Shown piece after piece: positions 1 through 6,336 of a stretch of 8,578 bases of DNA (positions are counted from its first letter, which is position 1; every line of letters starts with the position of its first letter). Location: NCBI GenBank assembly GCA_945931735.1, contig CAMEPN010000056.1, positions 1-8,578 of the forward strand, read 5' to 3'. The position numbers and the translations under genes are program-made. This stretch comes from an uncultured Clostridia bacterium. GTDB taxonomy: Bacteria > Bacillota > Clostridia > Oscillospirales > Ruminococcaceae. The notes below the pieces were generated by a model. That model was not told where the DNA came from and did not search any database. It was given only the letters and a program-made list of their open reading frames with translations.

Positions 1-747
1 CTCTACGAGGGCAGGGTAGGGATACTGGTCGACGGAACGCCGTTCGGGCTTATTGTCCCGCACCTGTTCATAGAGAGTTTTCAGACGCTCGACGACTATA
101 CCCAGAAGCCGTTCTATGCGTTCTTTATCCGCCTTGTAAGACTGGCGGCGTATTTCATTACCCTTTTCCTCCCGGGGGCATATGTTGCCATTGCGTCGTT
201 CAACCCCGAAATGCTCCCGTCGGCGCTTATTCTGAACCTTGCCGCCGCAGAACAGACCGCTCCGTATTCGCTTCTGATCGAATGCCTGTTTATTCATTTT
301 ATGTACGAAATACTGCGCGAAGCGGGCATAAGGCTTCCGCGTCCGATAGGTCACGCGATAGGCGTAGTCGGCGGACTTGTTATCGGGGATATAACCGTAT
401 CGGCGGGACTTGTCGGCGCGCCGATGGTGCTTATCGTTGCGCTGTCGGGACTGTGCAGCTTTGTCGTGCCGACGATGTATGAAAAGATAGTAATACTGCG
501 GTTTCTGTATATCCTTGCGGGAGGATTGTTCGGGCTGTACGGGCTTCTTATCGCAGCGGGAGCGGTCGCCGTGAAAATGTGCTCGCTCAACACCTACGGC
601 GTGCCGTATATGGCTCCGATATCGCCGTTTTCGCCGAAAGCGTCGCGGGATATGTTCGTCCGCTCTGGCTGGCGGAAGCTTGCAAAGAGCGATGTCACCA
701 TACAAGGTCTTAACGGCTCGGACATTACGGAAGGCAGGGAAGCATGA
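1..747 (+). CDS. gerAA: GerA-family spore germination protein, A subunit (5' end outside window)
   Basis: The frame is open from base 1 and encodes 248 residues, about the C-terminal half of a protein that is usually near 500 aa. The family forms the membrane A subunit of nutrient-germinant receptors (GerA/GerB/GerK/SpoVAF type) in the spore inner membrane. The fragment opens with the typical EGRVGILVDGTPFGLIVP stretch, followed by FQTLDDYTQKPFYAFFIRLVR. Several hydrophobic segments come next, then LREAGIRLPRPIGHAIGVVG and the closing SLNTYGVPYMAPISPFSPK, all family hallmarks. The C-terminal tail is a polar cytoplasmic end. The stop codon overlaps the start of the next gene (ATGA), as expected for a ger A-B-C operon. 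I see no damage in the visible part. The germinant cannot be inferred from sequence. Confidence 0.93.
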   Translation, partial: LYEGRVGILVDGTPFGLIVPHLFIESFQTLDDYTQKPFYAFFIRLVRLAAYFITLFLPGAYVAIASFNPEMLPSALILNLAAAEQTAPYSLLIECLFIHFMYEILREAGIRLPRPIGHAIGVVGGLVIGDITVSAGLVGAPMVLIVALSGLCSFVVPTMYEKIVILRFLYILAGGLFGLYGLLIAAGAVAVKMCSLNTYGVPYMAPISPFSPKASRDMFVRSGWRKLAKSDVTIQGLNGSDITEGREA

Positions 748-1648
748 CCTCGGAAAACAAAATAAGCCCGCAGCAGCTTTTCTGCATTCTTCTTTTATCG
801 GAGCTGTCCGCCGAGATAGTTTACCCGCGAAGTTCAACGGGAGTCGGCGGAGAGGGAATAATCGCAATGCTTATCGCGGAGCTTATTCGCTTCGTACTTG
901 CGCTGCCCGTGATAATTTACAGCTTTCGCGGGAGCGCATTCTATGCTGCGGCTTACAGGAAAAACAGATTTTTCGGCTGGGTCGCCGCAATATTTGCCGC
1001 GCTGCTGCTTGTCGGAGCGGCGTGCAGAACGCTGTTCTATTCGGCGGAGTTTACTCAGCAGTGCATTATCGCGGGAATATCGTCTGCGGTGATATTTGTT
1101 ATATCCGCTGCGTTCGCGGTGTATTCGGCATATATGGGCGCAGAAGCTCTTGCGCGGGCAGGTGTGCTGTTCCTTGCGGCAGCGGGGATAATCACCGTGG
1201 TGATAATGCTCGCCGACATTCGGAAATCAGGCACTACCGCGACGCATATGACAACCTGTTCGGCGACATTGTAAAGCGCGTTCTTCACGGCGGCGATTAC
1301 CTTATCTTCGCCGCGCTGCTCCCGTATGTCCGCACCGAAAAGGGGAGTGCGGGAAAAACAGCGCTGTTCTTTTCGCTGTTTTCTACGCTTGGCTCAATAC
1401 TGCTGTTCGTTTTCGGGCTTGCCGCGCTCAGATATCTGTACGGGTATACCGAATATCCGTTCGCGGCAGCAGCCTCGCTGTCCGATATTTCTCTGTTCAA
1501 ACGGCTTGACGGAATAGGGTGCGCCATATGGTCGCTATGCGCATCGTTCCGCGCAGGAATGATGTTTTTCGGCGCATATGCAGTAATAAAGGAGCTGACC
1601 GACTGTATTCACCGAAAAAAGCTTGACGTCAAGGAGGCGGGTGCATGA
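744..1648 (+). pseudogene. gerAB: GerAB-family germination permease, frameshifted
   Basis: This is the B subunit of a germinant receptor, an APC-type membrane protein (Spore_permease family), split over two frames. The first frame starts at ATG 744, gives SPQQLFCILLLSELSAEIVYP and several hydrophobic helices, and reaches IIMLADI-type sequence near 1203-1220. It then degenerates and stops at 1274. The other forward frame takes over with YRDAYDNLFGDIVKRV, the typical GGDYLIFAALLPYV segment (near 1290-1330), further hydrophobic helices and a polar tail ending in TGA at 1646-1648. The switch is a -1 shift, so one base is missing (or two are extra), probably within 1218-1240. The two halves together give about 301 aa, against roughly 360 for the family. 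There is no long homopolymer at the junction. It overlaps gerA upstream and gerC downstream by ATGA, so only this gene is broken. The cause could be a real mutation or an assembly error. Confidence 0.82.
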
Positions 1649-2565
1649 AAAAGCTGTGTGTAATGTCAGCCATTGTTATTGCAGTCACGCTTGCGCTGAC
1701 AGGCTGCGCAGATACTACGGAGCTTGGATCGCGCGCAATAATACAGGCAGCAGCGCTGGATTATTCCGACGGAATATATCGCGTCAGCGCGCTTATGTTC
1801 AGCGGCGGCAGCGGAAGAGGAGATACGATCGACGCGTCGCAGGAAAATGTCATCAAGGTATGCGGAGAGGGCAAAACGCTCGCCGAGGCTATCGACAACG
1901 TTTCGCTCACCGACGGAAAAGAGATATATATGAGCGAAACCAAGCTGCTCATACTCGGAAGCGGATTTGAGGAAACGTCGGTGACACAAGCGCTGGATAT
2001 GCTTTACTGCGAAATGCGGTGCAGTCTGAATATGCCCGTATGCTGCGCCGAAAATGCCGAAATGCTGACCGACCTGCATTTTACCGAGGGAATAACCTCG
2101 GCGGAAAAGCCGCTCTCCATTATCGAAAACGCCGAAAAAGCGGGTGTATCGCCCAAAACAATGCTGCTTGATATCCTTGCGGACAGCGCAGGCGGAAAAA
2201 GCGTGATAATACCGCACTTCACACAAATCGAAAACGGCAGCAATGTGACCTCGGACAACAGCGGGCTGACGCTGGCGATAGACGGCTCGCGCGTCATATC
2301 GAACGGGTACCTCGGCGAATTTTACGACAGCAGGGAAACGCTGGGTCTTATGCTGCTCAGCGGAAAAAGCACCGAAATCACGCTAAACTACCTTTACGAC
2401 GGTACCGAGCACACCTGTATCGCCTACAATATCTCCGTTAGGAAAGAGCAGGACGGAGTAAATATCTCCGCGCGCTTCCGCAGCAGAAACGGCGGCAGGA
2501 TACCCGAGGAGGAGAGTAAGGCGGCTCTCGCAGTCATTTCGGAAATGATTGAGAGCGCATTATAA
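1645..2565 (+). CDS. gerAC: GerAC-family germination lipoprotein, short C-terminus
   Basis: This is the C subunit of a germinant receptor, a lipoprotein anchored on the outer face of the spore inner membrane. It encodes 306 aa. Residues 1-20 form a lipoprotein signal peptide (MKKL, a hydrophobic core, then LTG) with the lipidated Cys at 21. Directly after come ELGSRAIIQAAALDYSDG and then IYMSETKLLILG, both typical of the GerAC N-terminal domain. The C-terminal GerAC domain begins near residue 200 and reaches the helix EESKAALAVISEMI, then stops. Family members usually run 60-90 residues further, so the last part of that domain seems absent. A good AAGGAGG lies 7-8 bases before the ATG, and the ATG overlaps the gerB stop. 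A strong terminator follows at once. It belongs to the gerA-B-C operon. Confidence 0.88.
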   Translation: MKKLCVMSAIVIAVTLALTGCADTTELGSRAIIQAAALDYSDGIYRVSALMFSGGSGRGDTIDASQENVIKVCGEGKTLAEAIDNVSLTDGKEIYMSETKLLILGSGFEETSVTQALDMLYCEMRCSLNMPVCCAENAEMLTDLHFTEGITSAEKPLSIIENAEKAGVSPKTMLLDILADSAGGKSVIIPHFTQIENGSNVTSDNSGLTLAIDGSRVISNGYLGEFYDSRETLGLMLLSGKSTEITLNYLYDGTEHTCIAYNISVRKEQDGVNISARFRSRNGGRIPEEESKAALAVISEMIESAL

Positions 2566-2570
2566 ACAGA

Positions 2571-2602
2571 AAAGCGGAGAAGATGATCTCCGCTTTGTTT
2601 TT
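2571..2602 (+). terminator. Intrinsic terminator between convergent gerC and pduL
   Basis: A perfect 10-bp stem AAAGCGGAGA / TCTCCGCTTT (2571-2580 with 2587-2596) encloses a 6-base loop AGATGA and is followed by GTTTTT. It begins 5 bases after the gerC stop. On the minus strand the same hairpin lies about 20 bases past the pduL stop, but the tract after it (TCTGTTTATA) is only weakly U-rich. It is therefore a good terminator for the ger operon and may also end pduL transcripts. Confidence 0.92.
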
Positions 2603-2617
2603 ATAAATATGTATGTA

Positions 2618-3196
2618 TCAGAGTTCCTTGATGATCTCGCCCATAAGACCGGGTGTAGCGCCGATAGCGTTGGACTCGTCAGTGTCGATATGCATTGCGT
2701 CCGCGAACTTATCGCTTACTCTTACGACAACGTCGCCGAGAATAGCCGTTCTTTCCTTGGTAACACACTTTACCCATACGATATCCTTGTTCTTGATACC
2801 AAGCTTTTCAGCGGTTTCGGGGATCATGTGGATATGGCGCTTTGCTACGATAACGCCCTCCTTGATAGTAACCTCGCCTGCGGGGCCGCGCAGAGTACAT
2901 CCGCCTGTGCCGGCGATATCGCCGCTCTCGCGGATATCAATGCCAAGACCGATAGAACGTGCGTCGGTCGCGGAAAGCTCAACCTGATCTGCGGGACGGC
3001 AGGGACCGAGTATGCTTACATTTGCAAGCTCCTTTTTGGGGCCAACGACGGTAACGCGCTGCTCGCTTGCGAACTGTCCGGGCTGCGAAAGATCCTTCTT
3101 CTTCGTAAGCTCCGCGCCCTTTCCGAAAAGAGCCTCCAGTGTTTCCTGTGTAACGTGAACGTGTCTTGCTGATGTTTCGATAAGAATTTCAGCCAT
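2618..3196 (-). CDS. pduL: PduL-type phosphate acyltransferase (phosphotransacetylase/propanoyltransferase)
   Basis: PduL enzymes interconvert acyl-CoA plus phosphate with acyl-phosphate plus CoA; acetate kinase then makes ATP. The product is 192 aa with two metal-binding halves. The first has SARHVHV (His12, His14), the second KRHIHM (His121, His123), and a late MHIDTDESNA (His169) follows. In the family, His residues of this kind bind two zinc ions. The TLRGPAG motif near residue 101 is also typical. An upstream in-frame ATG at 3211 would add five residues. However, GGAGG at 3205-3209 lies inside that extension, 8 bases before the ATG at 3196, so I choose 3196. There is no N-terminal targeting peptide and no microcompartment shell gene nearby, which points to a cytosolic role in fermentation, probably replacing Pta. 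It is transcribed alone from its own promoter. Confidence 0.93.
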   Translation of the reverse strand: MAEILIETSARHVHVTQETLEALFGKGAELTKKKDLSQPGQFASEQRVTVVGPKKELANVSILGPCRPADQVELSATDARSIGLGIDIRESGDIAGTGGCTLRGPAGEVTIKEGVIVAKRHIHMIPETAEKLGIKNKDIVWVKCVTKERTAILGDVVVRVSDKFADAMHIDTDESNAIGATPGLMGEIIKEL

Positions 3197-3204
3197 TTTT
3201 GCTT

Positions 3205-3209
3205 CCTCC
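3205..3209 (-). promoter_or_regulatory. Shine-Dalgarno site that sets the pduL start
   Basis: On the minus strand GGAGG is followed by AAGCAAAA and then ATG at 3196, a spacing of 8 bases. The alternative ATG at 3211 overlaps this very motif and has no comparable site upstream, so the internal ATG is the likely start. Confidence 0.8.
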
Positions 3210-3216
3210 ATATTCC

Positions 3217-3235
3217 GGACAGATAATTGCTGTCC
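3217..3235 (-). repeat. Small inverted repeat in the pduL leader
   Basis: GGACAG and CTGTCC form a perfect 6-bp inverted repeat around a 7-base centre. It lies between the pduL -10 box and its Shine-Dalgarno site, so it would be in the transcribed leader. It could be a hairpin or a regulator binding site. Nothing in the sequence decides between these, and chance is possible. Confidence 0.4.
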
Positions 3236-3252
3236 TTTGCTTTGACAAAATC

Positions 3253-3281
3253 ATTATACAACTTTTTTCAGAAAAAATCAA
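3253..3281 (-). promoter_or_regulatory. Sigma-A-type promoter of pduL
   Basis: Read on the minus strand, TTGATT (3281-3276) and a perfect TATAAT (3258-3253) are separated by 17 bases. The start of transcription would fall around 3246, giving a leader of about 50 bases before the ATG at 3196. The promoter diverges from the zur operon promoter, with the two -35 boxes 19 bases apart. Confidence 0.78.
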
Positions 3282-3300
3282 TATAATTGCGTAAAAACTC

Positions 3301-3329
3301 TTGCATTTATATAATAAATGTGATATAAT
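3301..3329 (+). promoter_or_regulatory. Sigma-A-type promoter of the zur-znu operon
   Basis: TTGCAT (3301-3306) and TATAAT (3324-3329) are separated by exactly 17 bases, and TG one base before the -10 makes it an extended -10 promoter. It should be strong when not repressed. The predicted transcription start near 3336 touches the Fur-type box just downstream. Confidence 0.85.
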
Positions 3330-3336
3330 CTGAAAT

Positions 3337-3357
3337 TGAGAATGAAAATCAAAATCA
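3337..3357 (+). promoter_or_regulatory. Fur-family operator (two overlapping 7-1-7 boxes)
   Basis: The 15-mer TGAGAATGAAAATCA (3337-3351) matches the Fur-family 7-1-7 consensus TGATAATNATTATCA at 12 of 14 defined positions. A second 15-mer TGAAAATCAAAATCA (3343-3357), shifted by 6 bases, matches at 11 of 14. Two 7-1-7 boxes offset by 6 is the classic arrangement of a full Fur box. The 19 bases at 3338-3356 match the classic Fur box at 15 positions. The site covers the predicted transcription start, where a bound repressor would block initiation. The obvious ligand is the Fur-family protein encoded immediately downstream, implying autoregulation. Confidence 0.75.
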
Positions 3358-3372
3358 AATTGGGGTGAGAAA

Positions 3373-3819
3373 ATGGACAGGAACAGCTATAACACAAAGC
3401 AGCGCGACGAGATAGTGGATTTTTTCGGAAGACACCGCGGCACCTGCTTCACCGCAAAAGAGCTTATACGGAGCGGAGAAATATCCGTCGGCGAAGCCAC
3501 CGTTTACCGCACGCTTTCAAAGCTCACCAATCAAGGCGTGCTTAAGCGTTATACCGACGGGGACAACGGAGCCGCCTATCAGCTTAATGAATCCGAAAAA
3601 TGCGACAGCCATTTTCACCTTAAATGTGAACGCTGCATGAAGATTATACACATGGATTGCAGCTTTATGGCAGAAATGAAGCAGCACATCGAAAGCAGCC
3701 ATGACTTCAACGTTGATATCGGCAGGACGGTCATTTATGGTATATGCGGCGAATGTGCCGAGAAAGAGAAAATAGAGAAAACAGATAAAGATATATCGCA
3801 CGAAAGGGACAACAAATGA
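3373..3819 (+). CDS. zur: Fur-family metal-dependent repressor, probably Zur
   Basis: This 148-aa protein has the usual Fur-family length. The N-terminal winged helix includes FTAKELIRS and the recognition helix GEATVYRTLSKLTNQGVL (about residues 40-57). The dimerisation domain carries two CxxC pairs, Cys85/Cys88 (CERC) and Cys125/Cys128 (CGEC), the structural zinc site. HFHLKC supplies His80 and His82, and Cys77 lies just before them. A Cys here, rather than the Asp of PerR-type proteins, is what I would expect for a zinc sensor, and Asp62 may be another ligand. Co-transcription with a znuACB-type importer supports Zur, but the operator upstream looks like a general Fur box, so iron or manganese sensing is not excluded. 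GGGGTGA precedes the ATG. The end overlaps znuA by ATGA. Confidence 0.88.
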   Translation: MDRNSYNTKQRDEIVDFFGRHRGTCFTAKELIRSGEISVGEATVYRTLSKLTNQGVLKRYTDGDNGAAYQLNESEKCDSHFHLKCERCMKIIHMDCSFMAEMKQHIESSHDFNVDIGRTVIYGICGECAEKEKIEKTDKDISHERDNK

Positions 3820-4775
3820 GAATAAAGAAAATTACCGCGCTGCTCTGCGCGGCTGCGCTGGCGATGACCTGCGGATGCTCCGACACAAACGCTCCGCAGG
3901 AGGATAATAACGACAAGCTTTCCGTTGTGACGACGATTTTTCCCGCATACGATTTTGCGCGGCAGGTATTCGGCGACACCGCAGAAGTGACCCTGCTGCT
4001 TAAGCCCGGCACGGAGAGCCACAGCTATGACCCTACTGCAAAGGATATAGTTAAGATAGACAACTGCGACCTGTTCATATACAACGGCGGCGAGTCGGAC
4101 ACATGGGTGGACGGGATACTTGACGCAGCGGACGGCGTTAATACTCTTCGTATGATGGACGCGGTCGAGGCGCTGGAGGAAGAGCATATCGAGGGAATGC
4201 AGGGCGAGCACTACGGGGAAGAGCACGATGAGCATGATGATGCCGAGGAATACGACGAGCACATCTGGACTTCTCCGAAAAATGCCGCGCTGATTGTTGA
4301 CAGCGTGCTTAAAGCTGCGGAGGAGATATCCCCCGAAAACGCGGCGATTTATCGACAGAATGCGGAAAGCTATATCGACCAGATAAACGCGCTCGATGAG
4401 AAATTTGAACAGCTTTTCTCGGGAGAAAAACGATATTTTGTGTTCGGCGACAGGTTCCCGCTGCTCTATTTCTTTAAAGAATACGGCTTGAATTATTACG
4501 CCGCTTTCCCGGGCTGCGGAAGCGAGGTCGAACCGTCCGCGCAGACTATCTCGTTCCTGCTCGGCAAGCTTGACGACGAGGATACGATAAAGACGGTCTT
4601 TTATATCGAGCTTTCAAACCACAAGCTCGCGGACACTCTCGCCGCGGATAAAGGTCTGCCGACAATGGAATTTCACACCTGCCATAATATTACCGCAGAC
4701 GATTTTGCGGCAGGGGAGAGCTACGTTTCGCTGATGACAAGAAATTATGAGGCGCTTTTAACAGCGCTTTCTTGA
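3816..4775 (+). CDS. znuA: ZnuA/AdcA-type metal-binding lipoprotein of an ABC importer
   Basis: This extracytoplasmic receptor captures Zn(II) (possibly Mn) and delivers it to the ZnuB permease. It is 319 aa long. Residues 1-20 are a lipoprotein signal with lipid-anchor Cys21 (TCGC). The first lobe holds VVTTIFPAYDFARQVFG and GTESHSYDPTAKD, with His69 as a metal ligand. Residues 120-149 form a charged loop rich in His, Asp and Glu (His124, 132, 137, 140), as in zinc-specific members, ending in DEHIWTSP with ligand His149. The place of the usual third His (the HDAFGY region) reads FGDRFPLLYFF (residues 210-220), so the ligand set differs. The following YYAAFPGCGSEVEPS and FHTCHN (286-291) are typical of a clostridial subgroup. 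The start overlaps the zur stop. Confidence 0.92.
   Translation: MRIKKITALLCAAALAMTCGCSDTNAPQEDNNDKLSVVTTIFPAYDFARQVFGDTAEVTLLLKPGTESHSYDPTAKDIVKIDNCDLFIYNGGESDTWVDGILDAADGVNTLRMMDAVEALEEEHIEGMQGEHYGEEHDEHDDAEEYDEHIWTSPKNAALIVDSVLKAAEEISPENAAIYRQNAESYIDQINALDEKFEQLFSGEKRYFVFGDRFPLLYFFKEYGLNYYAAFPGCGSEVEPSAQTISFLLGKLDDEDTIKTVFYIELSNHKLADTLAADKGLPTMEFHTCHNITADDFAAGESYVSLMTRNYEALLTALS
4751..4773 (+). other. Weak hairpin with T-rich tail at the end of znuA
   Basis: GGCGCT and AGCGCT flank the loop TTTAAC (a 5-6 bp stem, with a G-T pair possible at the base) and are followed by TTCTTG. It spans the last codons of znuA, ahead of znuC. It could slow or partly stop RNA polymerase or protect the 3' end of the znuA message. 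Such an arrangement would give more binding protein than transporter, but the stem is short and may be chance. Confidence 0.3.
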
Positions 4776-4791
4776 CGGATAAGAGGGCATT

Positions 4792-5499
4792 ATGGCACTG
4801 ATCAAGACAGAAGATCTTACGCTTTCATATGAAAATATGACTGTGATAAAAAATATGAGCTTTGAAGTGAACAGCGGCGACTATCTCTGCATTGTCGGCG
4901 AAAACGGCTCGGGAAAAAGCACGCTCGTTAAGTCGCTGCTTTCGCTTAAAAAGCCCGTGGGCGGTTCAATAACCTTTGGCGACGGACTGCTGCGCAAGGA
5001 AATAGGCTATCTTCCGCAGCAGACAAGCGCGCAGAGGGATTTCCCCGCAAATGTCGGGGAAGTGGTGATATCGGGCTGTCTTAACGCGCGCGGGATACGA
5101 CCTTTTTATTCCTCAAAGGAGAAAAAGCTTGCAGCGGAAAATATGGAGCGGCTCGGCATATCGGAATTAAAAAAACGCAGCTACCGCGAGCTTTCGGGCG
5201 GTCAGCAGCAGCGCGTCCTGCTCGCGAGAGCCTTGTGCGCAACGCATAAGCTCCTGCTGCTCGACGAGCCTGTTTCCGGGCTTGACCCGATAGTGACCTC
5301 GGAGCTTTACGAGCTGATATATGACATAAACAAAAGCGGCGTAACTATCATAATGGTAACTCACGATATGACTGCCGCGCTCAAATACGCAAGCCATATA
5401 CTGTGCCTGCGCAGCGAAGGCTGGTTTTTCGGCACGCCCGACGAGTTTATGAAAAGCGGAGCCTCCGATTTCCTGAAAGGCGGTGTCGGAAATGATTGA
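4792..5499 (+). CDS. znuC: ZnuC-type ATP-binding protein of the metal importer
   Basis: This cytoplasmic ATPase pairs with ZnuB and powers metal import. At 235 aa it is of normal length. The motifs are all intact: Walker A GENGSGKST (residues 36-44), Q-loop around LPQQ (74-77), signature LSGGQQQR (134-141), Walker B LLLLDEP (154-160), D-loop SGLD (162-165) and H-loop His191 in VTHD. The C-terminus is short, with only WFFGTPDEFMKSG following the fold, as in metal-type (ABC-3) ATPases. GAGGG lies a few bases before the ATG. The gene follows znuA by 16 bases, and its last codons overlap the start of znuB. Confidence 0.95.
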   Translation: MALIKTEDLTLSYENMTVIKNMSFEVNSGDYLCIVGENGSGKSTLVKSLLSLKKPVGGSITFGDGLLRKEIGYLPQQTSAQRDFPANVGEVVISGCLNARGIRPFYSSKEKKLAAENMERLGISELKKRSYRELSGGQQQRVLLARALCATHKLLLLDEPVSGLDPIVTSELYELIYDINKSGVTIIMVTHDMTAALKYASHILCLRSEGWFFGTPDEFMKSGASDFLKGGVGND

Positions 5500-6322
5500 A
5501 ATGATCTCTGAAATGCTTTCGACGCCTGTGCTGGTGCGTGCGCTTATCGTCGGAATACTTGTTTCGCTGTGCGCTGCGCTGCTCGGCGTAAGCTTGGTGC
5601 TCAAGCGATATTCAATGATAGGCGACGGTTTGTCCCATGTTGGCTTCGGCGCTTTGGCGGTAGCTACGGTGATGAATATTGCGCCTATGGCGGTGGCTAT
5701 ACCCGTCGTTATTTTCGCGGCGTTCATTTTGCTGCGGCTGTCATCCGACGGGAAAATCAAGGGCGACGCGGCAATAGCACTTATCTCAACGGGCGCGCTT
5801 GCGATAGGCGTAATGGCGGTATCAATGTCCTCGGGAATGAATATCGACATAAATTCCTACCTTTTCGGAAGCATTATCTCCGTAAGCAGCGAGGACGTTG
5901 TCATAAGCGTGGTTCTTGCGGCGGCTGTCATTGCGATGTTTATTTTCTTCTACACAAAAATATTCGCGATCACATTCGATGAAAATTTTGCCAAAGCGAC
6001 CGGCACTAATGCGAATATGTACAATATGCTCATTGCGCTGCTGACTGCTGTTACGATTGTTGTCGGTATGCGCCTTATGGGAAGTATGCTGATATCAAGC
6101 CTTATCATTTTCCCGGCGCTCTGCTCCATGAGGGTGTTCAAGAGCTTCCGTTCCGTTACGATATGCTCTGCGATAATCTCGGTCGCAACATTTATTGCTG
6201 GCATGATGATATCCTATGCTGCGGACACTCCGTGCGGAGCAAGCATTGTCTGCGTGAATATTGCCGTATTTGCGGTGTTCTTCGTCTGCGGTGCGGTCAT
6301 TCAGAGAAATCGTAAAGCATAA
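5492..6322 (+). CDS. znuB: ZnuB-type permease of the metal importer
   Basis: An ABC-3 family membrane permease of 276 aa with about eight hydrophobic segments, which dimerises with ZnuC to move zinc (or manganese) across the membrane. Family hallmarks are LKRYSMIGDGLSHVGFG (near residues 37-53), the cytoplasmic FDENFAKATG (162-171) and GMRLMGSMLISSLIIFPA (192-209). I chose ATG 5492 because AAAGGCGG ends 8 bases before it. A GTG at 5483 in the same frame would add three residues but has that motif touching it. An ATG at 5501 is also possible. The start overlaps znuC by 8 bases, a coupling typical of paired subunits. Confidence 0.93.
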   Translation: MIEMISEMLSTPVLVRALIVGILVSLCAALLGVSLVLKRYSMIGDGLSHVGFGALAVATVMNIAPMAVAIPVVIFAAFILLRLSSDGKIKGDAAIALISTGALAIGVMAVSMSSGMNIDINSYLFGSIISVSSEDVVISVVLAAAVIAMFIFFYTKIFAITFDENFAKATGTNANMYNMLIALLTAVTIVVGMRLMGSMLISSLIIFPALCSMRVFKSFRSVTICSAIISVATFIAGMMISYAADTPCGASIVCVNIAVFAVFFVCGAVIQRNRKA

Positions 6323-6336
6323 AAGAGGTAAGGCAA

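Noticed and set aside
680..1200. Open frame overlapping the end of gerA and the first half of gerB in the frame used by the second half of gerB
   Set aside because: Its translation before about 1226 is arginine- and cysteine-rich and not membrane-like. The true first half of the permease is in the frame starting at 744.
1200..1260. Programmed -1 frameshift in gerB
   Set aside because: No X-XXY-YYZ slippery heptamer and no clear downstream hairpin are visible, and GerAB genes are not known to use frameshifting. A mutation or sequencing error is simpler.
2549..3172. Long plus-strand open frame opposite pduL
   Set aside because: It is the antisense shadow of pduL. Its translation resembles no family I know, while the minus strand gives clear PduL motifs, a promoter and a Shine-Dalgarno site.
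3286..3296. The 11-mer ATTGCGTAAAA occurs here and again at 7505-7515
   Set aside because: The copy here has no inverted partner at the right distance and lies in the AT-rich divergent promoter region, so it is probably coincidence.
5167..5850. Minus-strand open frame across the znuC-znuB junction
   Set aside because: It is a shadow of two well-supported plus-strand genes, with low-complexity translation and no ribosome site or family match.
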